A stretch of DNA of 64,000 bases from Nipponacmea schrenckii (taxonomy: Eukaryota > Mollusca > Gastropoda > Lottiidae). How positions within the stretch are numbered: position 1 is the stretch's first letter; every line of letters starts with the position of its first letter. The stretch spans positions 2,418,001 to 2,482,000 of the forward strand of contig JAUJPP010000002.1 of the NCBI GenBank assembly GCA_030562195.1. Direction: 5' to 3'. The position numbers were made by a program, and so were the translations under genes. Below the pieces are notes generated by a model. That model saw only the letters and a list, made by a program, of their open reading frames with translations, was not told where the DNA came from and searched no databases. Of the stretch, positions 55,931-64,000 are shown in pieces.

Positions 55931-58020
55931 TGTGTCATATTTGGTTCAAGTGGCCTATATGCAACTAATGCAAGCCAAATACCAATATTTTCAAATTTTT
56001 TCCCTAAACTATAGAAGATATTATGTGAGTTCTGTTTTTTCGCACATCCCCAGCTAGCCCACCTGGAGATTACAGCTTTGAAGCTTTGTAAATTTGCAGG
56101 CAAAAAAAATTATTTGTATTTGAGAACTTCTTGTGCAACACTGTGCAGAATGAAAAAAATTCTAGTTTGAAAACTTATGGATTTTAATTCAGTTTTGTGG
56201 GCTTTATGAAGTCCCTGAGCACCCAGGAGTAAGAAATGAGCAAGACTTGACTTTATTTGGAAAAGTTAGCCATTGGTCATAAATTATAAGGCTGCACTGG
56301 CCTATATGCAAGCCATATACCATATTTTCTTGATCTATGACAGATAGCCCATGTGGATATTGCCTGCAATTTCTAACTTTATAGCTTTGTAACTTTGCAA
56401 CCAAAAAAATTATTTGGGTTTGAGCAATTCTTGTGCAACAATGTGCAGAATGATACATTTTCTAACTTAAAAACTTAAAAATTTTAATTTAGTTTATAGC
56501 GTTTTTTAAACTCATTGAGCTCTCAGTAGTAGGAAATGAGCATCGCTGGAGATCAGCCCTTTTATTTCGAAAAGTTCAATTTGTAATATTTGGCTTAGGG
56601 CCTAAATGCAAGACAAATACCCTTATTTTCAAGTGTTTTTCCTAAACTATGTTATAAATTTGATTTCTGTTTTTTCTCACATGTCTAGAGAGCCCATGTG
56701 GATATTGCCTGCAATTTCCAGCGCTATAGCTTTGTAACTTTGCAAGCAAAAAAATAATTTGGAATTGAGCAATCTTGTGCAACAATGTGCAGAATGATAC
56801 ATTTTCTAACTTTAAAACTTTAAAACTCATTGAGCTCTCAGTAGTAGGAAATGAGCTTCGCTGGAGTTCAGCTCTTTTATTTGGAAAACTGATCAAGTTT
56901 GTCATATTTGGCACTGAAAAGCAAGCTAGATACCCATATTTTCAAGTGTTTCTCCTAAACTATTTTATAAATTTGAGTTCTGCTTTTGTCACAGGTCTGT
57001 ATAGCCCAAAAAAAATATTTGAGCAATTCTTTAGCAAGCCAAATGCGCATATTTTCAAGTGTTTCTACTAAACTATGTTATAAAATTCCTTTTTTTCTCA
57101 CATGTCAGAAATCCCATGTGGATGTTTCCTGGAGATTCCAGCTTTGTAGCTTTGTAAATTTGTAACTTTGCAAGCAAACAATTATTTATTTTTGAGCATT
57201 TCTTGTGCCACAGTGTGCAAAATGATAAAAAATTCTATATTGTAAACTTATGAACTTAAGTTGGTTTTTAGGGGGTTTTTTTCGAGGTCCCCAAGCTATC
57301 AGCAGTAGGAAATGAGCATCGCTGGAGCTCAGCTCTTTTATTCGGAAAATATATCAATTTGTCATATTTGGCTCAAGTGGCCTAAATGCAAGACAAATAT
57401 CCATATTTTTAAGGGTCTTTCCTAAAATATGTTATAAATTTGATTTATGTTTTTCTCACATGTCTCACATAGCCCATGTGGATATTGCCTGCAAATTCCA
57501 GCTTTGTAGCCTTGTAATTTGCAAGCAAACATTATTGTATTTGAGCACTTCTTTTTCATGCCAAATACCCATATTTTCAAGTGTGGATATTGCCTGCAAA
57601 TTCCAGCTTTGTACCTTTGTAAATTTGCAAGCAAAACATTATACATGTCTGAGTACTTTTTTTGCAAAGCAAAATTCCCATATTTTTAAGTGTATCTCCT
57701 AAAGTATGTTATAAATTGATTTCTATTTTTTCTCACATGTCAAGATAGACCATGTAGATATTGCCTGAAGATTCCAGCTTTTTAGCTTTGTAACTTTTAA
57801 AATTATTTATGTTTGAGCATTTGTTGTGCAAAAATGTGAAGATTGAAAAAAAATCTAGATTGAAAACATTTTAATTTTAATTTAGTTTATAGCGATTTTT
57901 AAAGTCATTGAGCTTCAGTAGTAGGAACTGAGAATCGCTGCAGATCAGAGCTTTTTTTTTTTTGCAAAAGTTATCAATTTGACATTTTTTGGCTTAAGGG
58001 TCCTAAATGCAAATCAAAGA
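55931..58020 (+). repeat. S340 satellite block, right copy 2
   Basis: Diverged units have TCAAGTGTTTCTCCTAAACTA, AGCCCATGTGGATATTGCC and TTTGCAAGCAAA landmarks, many of them truncated. Confidence 0.88.
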
Positions 58021-58039
58021 CCCCATTTTAAAGAAGTTT

Positions 58040-58635
58040 TTATGATTCAATGGCAAAAAAATATCAGTATTCCCGATTATATCATTCGAGATTTTTCGGA
58101 TTTTTCGGAGGACCTCTGAGGTGAATTTTTGGGCGAGATTTCCGATTCGATTGCAGAAATGTTACTTATCCCGATTACATCATTCGAGATTTCTCGAAGT
58201 GTTTCGGAGGACCTCTGTCCTGAATATAGAGGCGAGTTTTCCAATCCAATTTCGGAAAATATCAGTAATCCCGATTACATCATTCGGGATTTCTTGGATT
58301 TTTCGGCACACCTCTGTCTTGAATTTATAGACAAGCTATTAAATCCAATTTCGGAAATACCAAAAATCCCGATTACATCACTCGGGTTTTCTCGGCCAAA
58401 TCCGCCAGGACCTCTGTCTTGAATTTATGGGCAAGCGTTTTAATCTACATGCGGAACATAACAAAAAACCCGATTACAGCACTCGGGTTTTCTCGAACAA
58501 TTTCGTCAGGACCTCTGTCTTGAATAGCGGACGAGCTTTTCAAATCTTTTTCCAGAAAATATCAGTAATCCCGATTACATCATTTGAGTTGTTTTGGGAT
58601 GTTTTGCATCAGCACAAAGACCTCTGTCTCGAATA
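58040..58635 (+). repeat. M100 minisatellite array, right copy 2
   Basis: About six monomers are collinear with 54180-54745, giving a composite period of about 3.9 kb. Confidence 0.92.
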
Positions 58636-59560
58636 AGGGACAAGCTAATTACAAGGCTACTCGTAAAAAAACGAAAAATGCCGATGGCAATAAAGTTTCA
58701 GAACACAACAATGATTTTGACGAACTTAACCAGAGTTACGTACCTTTAATTTTTATATCATCTCTGACTTTATTTCGTTCAAACATACATATTCAAACAG
58801 GTTTTGCATCCAGTCCTTATGCCCTTCTTGAGCAGTTACCTCAAGGTTTCGAAACGTTCATTACAGTGAGGTATTCATTACAGTAAGGTTAAGGAGGAAG
58901 GACAAGTTTTCCAAAAACCAAAGATTTGACATTTTAGGGCACAGAATAAAGATAAAAAATAATATATTCTTATTTTGCACAAAAATATCGTCACTGATGT
59001 CCGAAACATGCTGACTAGATGCCATGTTAATTTTTGTTTCATTCAGTTTTTTCAATTCCATTCATTCATTTATGTTTAATAATAATAACAATAATAACGA
59101 TATTTATATTGCGCAACAATTCAAGCCTCTTGGAATTTCTCAAGTCGCATGACAGTGTTCTCAATTGTTGAGTTAATTATAGTGACTAAATAAGCAAGTT
59201 TTCACTTTAGATTTGAATATAGATACAGATTTACATTGTCAAATTGATTTCGGTAACGTACTGTTTACCCATCCCTTTCTCCATTTCAGATTATCAGACG
59301 ACCGTATCGTTTTTCCCCAGGGTCCTTTTTATGACCAGTCAATCCTATATCTTTTTCTGACCTGTCAAGTTAGTCCATGAAGACATTCCTGGAAAATTCC
59401 CGGCTAGTGGCTTTGCAGCATTCCAATACACCACTTTATTTAGACTTGAGCACTTCTTGCGCATCGTTAACGATTTATTAATTTTGTCTTAATAATAATT
59501 GGGCGAAATTAAAATAAAGGGTAAAGTTAGGTATTAGTCATATTTTTTAGTGTAAACATT
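58636..59560 (+). repeat. Composite-repeat spacer, right copy 2
   Basis: It matches 54746-55690, with a SINE-like tail at 59.08-59.16 kb. The match ends near GTGTAAACATTGTAAC (about 59569). Confidence 0.8.
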
Positions 59561-59569
59561 GTAACTTCT

Positions 59570-60180
59570 GGTCCATAACAGCTAGGTGAAAAGTGAAAAC
59601 TGTTTTATAAATAACTTGTCAATAGTAATCGATTTGACCGAAATAATTAGGTCAAGCTGCCATATCGGCCGCCATTTTGAATTTTCTTAAAGCCGAAATT
59701 CAGACACTATTGATATACCGATTTCGATGAAATTTAGCACAAAGATACATTGAAACATTATCTACCTTTTCTTGGAGACCGATTTTTAAATTTCGTATTT
59801 TTTTCGAATTATTCAAATTTCTATTTTTTCAAAATTAGGCCACTTTAACGGCTACGGAATGTGTGACCCACTTAATCTATTACCTTGAAAATTAGGTCAA
59901 ATAATATTCAATATATTGTCTACGAGTAGGTTTTTTTTTATATGGCTTACTTAAAAAATTCATAAAGATAAAGGAACTTAAATACAGCAAAAATTGATAA
60001 TTTTCATATTTTCGCCATCTGTAACCGTTACGGAAGGTGTGACCTAATTATATTATGACTTTGAAAACTAGGTCAAATGATATTCAATATATTGTCTAGA
60101 TGTAGGTCATTGCAAATTTAGCCTACATAATATTTTAAGGCTGTAGAAATACGTTCATAATTGTAAGCAATTCTAGTTTC
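59570..60180. other. Intergenic stretch with two diverged ~190-bp repeats
   Basis: Segments around 59850-59950 and 60025-60125 share GTGTGACC, AAAACTAGGTCAAATGATAT-like and TTCAATATATTGTCTA blocks. No gene is seen. Confidence 0.6.
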
Positions 60181-60840
60181 TAAGGTGTAATGGTTATAGA
60201 GCATTGTTTAGAGGAATCAGTATAGACAGGGGCGCGGGAACAAATTTTAGGTTGGGGGGGGGGGGGCAAACTATTTCAAAGTCAAAAAATATACCTTTAT
60301 TTCAAAATTAATCGAATTGTCCGAAGACAGACTTCCTTTCGGATGTTTTCATTATAAAGCTATTCATGATTTCTTCAAGTTTGATTTTATTTAATTAAAT
60401 AAATTTAATTATTATTTATTCAATCAATTTGATCGTGATAGACAAACTAATATTCTTTGATTGTATTATCAGCTTCGAAGGTTAAAAAAACCAAAGAAAT
60501 TTACAAATATGGCCTTATGAGACAATTACATAGTTAGGCTACCCGTTACATATAATTATTTTATTTCATTTTTTGGGGGGGCAAAAGATATTTTTGCCCC
60601 CCATCAAAAATTTTTGGTGGGGGAATTTGCAACCCCCCCCCCCCTGTTCCCGCGCCTATGAGTATAGATAATGATTAAGAAGAATAGATTAGATGATATT
60701 GGTTAAGAAGAACAGTTACAGATACTGGTAAATAACAATTATGGATATTGGATAAGAATAGTAATTTATAACGGTTGAGACGAAAATCATAAATATGTTG
60801 TTAGATGGACAGTGAGAAAAGAGAAGGTAAAATAGTTTTG
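60180..60840 (+). repeat. ~35-bp minisatellite interrupted by a hAT-type MITE
   Basis: The flanks 60180-60226 and 60661-60840 are collinear with the uninterrupted 51470-51760 (GGTTATAGAGCAT; GACGAAAATCAT). Confidence 0.75.
60227..60660. mobile_element. hAT-type MITE with 8-bp TSD
   Basis: AGTATAGA occurs at 60219-60226 and 60661-60668. The ends CAGGGGCGCGGGAACA and (complement) CATAGGCGCGGGAACA form ~16-bp TIRs, followed inward by G-runs at both ends. No ORF. The 8-bp duplication and CA(G/T)RG-type ends fit the hAT superfamily. Confidence 0.9.
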
Positions 60841-61069
60841 TTTCAAACTAATCTAACGTTTTGTTTCTTGTTTACAGGATAAGGAGGGGCGTTAGATGTA
60901 AACTTGTTTATTATCATACTTTATCTGACAAAGGCGTCAACTGTTCGAAAATCACAGCACGGAAATTGTAATCACCCTGACTAGATTGTATTGAACTTTA
61001 ATAGGGGCGTTAGCAAATAAAAAGAAGGAATCAGATTAACAATTTAAACAAAATAATTCAGATCTAGTA

Positions 61070-61410
61070 AACTTAATCTGTTTATTTGCAAAACTTAGCA
61101 ATTTGTCCGATTTACTTCCGGTGGCTTATATACCAATAATTTTGAATGTTGTTCGCTAAAAATGCTAAATATTTGAGTTGTGTCCAGATAGTCCATGTGG
61201 ATATTGCCTGCAAATCCAAGCCTTGTAGCTTTGTTACTTTGCTTTGTCATAGTTGGTTCTAGTGGCATAAATGCAAGCCAAACACCCCTATTTTCAAATG
61301 TTTTTCCTAAGCTATGGCAGATATTTGTTTTATTATTACAGATAGCCCAAATGAAATTTTCCTACATATTTCAGGTTTGAAGCTTTGTTACTTAACAAGC
61401 AAAAACTTTA
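61070..61410 (+). repeat. S340 satellite fragment
   Basis: Landmarks GTCCATGTGGATATTGCCTG and GATATTTG are recognisable over about 1-1.5 units. Confidence 0.7.
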
Positions 61411-62378
61411 TTTCTTTTTCGTTTATCCAATCGTACGGTTAGCTTCTTTATTTTGGGATAGTAGCTTGAAAACTGTAAAATACGTCACCTTATGAGTTAT
61501 GAGTACAATTTATAACAACAGTTTTACGAAAAGCCGGTTAAAGCATTTCTAAATCTATTTTGATACATTGTTCTGAAAGCATTGATCGTGTTTTGAATGA
61601 CTCATTCAATTACATTTCAATTTTACAAAATCATAGCCCGAAAGTATATGGACCCTCTCGTGTTGATTTTTCCCATTGTTGACTTCTCTCATTCATTTAT
61701 TCATTCATTAGTACTCCTCTCATTCATTTATTCATTCATAAGTATAGACTAAAATTTCCCCAACTTACTGTCCGGATGAGGATGTTATATCCAAAACAAG
61801 TATGGACAAATTAATCAGCTTTGTTAATTTCAATATTAGATTATCATTTGGTGTGAAAGGTATAAAAAATTGTGATTATCATGCAGACTTTGTATATAGT
61901 CCTTTGTGTTTTTGGACCTGTGTGTGATGAATTTTTACTGGCTTCCAAACGCCGTTAAACCCCTCTGTAATATTTTGAAGTCTAAGAATGTGGGCACTTT
62001 TACTGAAAATCAAAGAATTAAAGCACTGTATAGAAATTCAATGAAAATAGATAAAATAAAGATACGTCAAGCTAAAGGTCTAAAGTTTAGATTAATAATG
62101 AAATGCACCGACTTATTTATATTATTATAAGTAGTACAGTAATACAATGTGTCGTCTCCATCGTGACAGATAATCCGAGTAGCCGAACTAAAATTGTTAT
62201 TATTTAATGTATGTAATCTAAAACTCAAGCGCTTTTAGATAGAAGATAGTCTGATAAGACTTTAAAATCTTTTTAATCTTCGGAGTATTCTTGATACTGC
62301 GTAATACGGATTATTTGTTTTCTTCGGACCACAATAATATCAAAATGACCTCCCTTTGACCACATGCTAATTCTATTA
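61411..62378. other. Intergenic stretch; hammerhead-like motif at 61769-61808
   Basis: TGTC, CGGATGA, a hairpin GGAT-GTTAT-ATCC, AAAAC and GACA follow one another, paralogous to 50593-50629 but with two core changes. A duplicated TCTCATTCATTTATTCATTC also occurs. No gene is seen; the 74-residue ORF at 61906-62130 is not recognisable. Confidence 0.4.
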
Positions 62379-62560
62379 GTTTAAACATATTTTATTGAAG
62401 TAAATTTCGGATTGTGCACAAGTTATAAGACTTAGGAAACGCTCTTTCCTTAACAAATAATACTTATTTATGAATATCAAGAAAATCTAAACGAAAAAGG
62501 ACTTCATAAATAAAAATGGAAAAATTGAATATAAATAATCAAAGTAAGTTAAGAACATCT
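62379..62560 (-). mobile_element. LINE 3' end fragment
   Basis: It starts TTAGTTTAAACATATTTTAT as does the LINE at 3538 and stays similar for at least 60 bp (ACAAGTTAT, GACTTAG). It is the second member of that family in the window. Confidence 0.65.
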
Positions 62561-62757
62561 TTATATCTATATCTCACGTTTACCAATATTGTTAGCGTTA
62601 CATTAAGAGTTGTATTGCCATTTGGTTGATATTAGCGATAGTGAAGTTTTGGGATGAATTTTTTTCCTTTTTTTCGCTGAAAAACACAGAGAAGCACGGA
62701 GTCAAAAAAAACGAAAACAAGTTGTCTATTGTCACATTTTTCTCGTCCCTTTATTAA

Positions 62758-63224
62758 AGGGATAATAGGCGTTAGAACGAACATAAAAAATTAAGTTCAG
62801 TCAAATTTGGACAATAACAGTATATATCCATCAGTGGACTTACCTATACATCGAAATCCCTCATAAATCCGATAAATCCCCAAAATAAAGTAGTTAATCA
62901 TAAAACGCTTGAGCCATCCATCAAGCGATTTTCAAATCGTGTAAATATAAAGGGAAGTAACTCTAACATGCGGGTTTTCACGCGTCCTTGACCCCTACTG
63001 TTGAATTCCACAATGATGTTTTAGCGTTGATTTACCAGACGCTTTTATTCTCAAACTGAATGGAATCGTCGCTGGCTCACTTTTTTTTTAAAATTCCGAA
63101 TATATTTTTATTGTGGCTTTTTAAAATTTGGTAAAGTGTGGGATGCATACTTATTTAACTAATAGTCAATATGAAACACAAATATAAGCCGTAGGACGAG
63201 TGTATTCTAACGCCTATTATCCCT
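62758..63224. mobile_element. piggyBac-type MITE with TTAA, second copy
   Basis: The same TIRs and body as 12937-13340, flanked by TTAA at 62754-62757 and 63225-63228. It carries an extra ~62-bp AT-rich piece (about 63060-63122) absent from the left-arm copy. Confidence 0.93.
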
Positions 63225-63723
63225 TTAACTATCCAAAGTTTAGAGTCAAAAACTAAACTTTGGATATTTGATAGCCGAAACGTTAAATGACAGGACAATA
63301 GTCCCTTGGAGACCCAATGTAGCATATTTGCAACAATGGTTTTTAACACTCTGTATATGTTTAACTGTACACATATTACTACAAAAAACTGATATAAACA
63401 TATCTATATACTATGTAGTCTATTTATAACTTGACATTGGTCACTTCAAGAGCACGTTACATATTTGCAACATTGGGCTTACGTGGTAGCATAATTGTAC
63501 ATAGGCCATGGTGAATCCAAAATTATATTACGACATAAATTACAAGCTGGGTTTGTCTAAATTAAAAACTAAATAATAGTTAGTTAATTATAGAAAGTTA
63601 AAATTGAAAATTATATTAAAATTGGTTACCATAAGCTCAGCGTCCCTCTTTCTTTTTGAAAAAAAAATGCGCTTACATCAAATTCTTAGACATAATTCTA
63701 AGCAATTATTTAACATATTTCAG

Positions 63724-64000
63724 TGTATATAAATCCTAAACAGCGATTATTAGGGGTTAAAGATTTTCTGGAGGTTCTGGACGCTGATAATAGCGATTTA
63801 GATGAACCAGAATCTGACTCTGATGTCGAAGATGATCTCCTTGTTAATAACGCTCTTCAACCTCAAGATGCAGTAGATAGTGATGATGAATCTAGTGAAG
63901 GCGATACAGCTGCTGATGATGAAAACCTTGACACCCAGTCAACCGTTAATTTTACATGGCGGAGAAGTGAATTTGAACCAAGAGACGTTCCATTTAGGGG
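63724..64000 (+). CDS. piggyBac-type transposase-like protein, N-terminal part (runs off window)
   Basis: An acceptor-like ACATATTTCAG precedes an open frame of about 91 codons that is still open at the window end. It begins INPKQRLLGVKDFLEVLDAD, continues with a strongly acidic stretch (Asp/Glu/Ser-rich, about residues 20-70) and then FTWRRSEFEPRDVPFRG. An acidic N-terminus followed by a W-x(5)-F-x-P segment is characteristic of PGBD and piggyBac proteins (DDE_Tnp_1_7). The catalytic region lies beyond the window. It may be an autonomous relative of, or unrelated to, the TTAA MITE 500 bp upstream. No TIR was identified at its own 5' side. Confidence 0.65.

Overview
The window is 64 kb of AT-rich animal genomic DNA. 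Overlapping layers of transposable elements, SINEs and divergent satellites dominate it, together with one spliced-looking locus. The element mix is Penelope-like retroelements (PLEs), jockey/Rex-like LINEs, tRNA-derived SINEs with a broadly conserved central domain, Tc1/mariner, hAT and piggyBac-type elements. With the AAGGTCA-rich intergenic repeats, this suggests a lophotrochozoan, most likely a mollusc. That is an inference from repeat types, not a species identification. No intact conventional protein-coding gene is seen from end to end.

The layout is roughly mirror-symmetric. Outer left (1-6.6 kb) and outer right (51.7-59.6 kb) hold the same composite repeat in opposite orientations: a ~100-bp minisatellite (M100), a ~300-350-bp divergent satellite (S340) and a unique-looking spacer. 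Inside these lies a pair of long inverted arms (about 11.89-16.31 kb and 47.31-50.16 kb) that align base by base except for insertions private to one arm. Two of those insertions are MITEs at TTAA, and the other arm keeps the empty TTAA site. A 500-N gap (16309-16808) sits exactly at the inner end of the left arm, so the large-scale arrangement needs long-read confirmation.

Between outer repeat and left arm lies the most complete PLE (7.02-11.35 kb, minus strand). It has an upstream ORF ending in an SGNH/GDSL-hydrolase-like domain, followed by a Penelope RT plus GIY-YIG ORF; both are frameshifted. Right of the gap, 17.4-24.7 kb is a two-copy tandem segmental duplication carrying S340, an orphan exon, PLE ORF1 fragments, a tRNA-like SINE and short unrecognised ORFs. 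A second PLE (24.78-29.09 kb) is split by a 2.1-kb LINE. A decayed gene of a widespread uncharacterised animal family lies at 30.2-31.6 kb, more S340 at 31.7-33.15 kb, and a dead Tc1-like element at 33.15-34.24 kb.

From 34.65 to 47.28 kb (plus strand) there is an array of four homologous four-exon cassettes with good splice sites, several GC-AG donors, a different 3' part and a poly(A) signal just before the right arm. The individual exons contain stops, so this is either a spliced non-coding RNA or a decayed exon-duplicated gene. Both arms also carry four copies of a conserved short ATG-exon with CACGTG upstream. The right edge holds a TTAA MITE and the acidic N-terminal part of a piggyBac-type protein running off the window.
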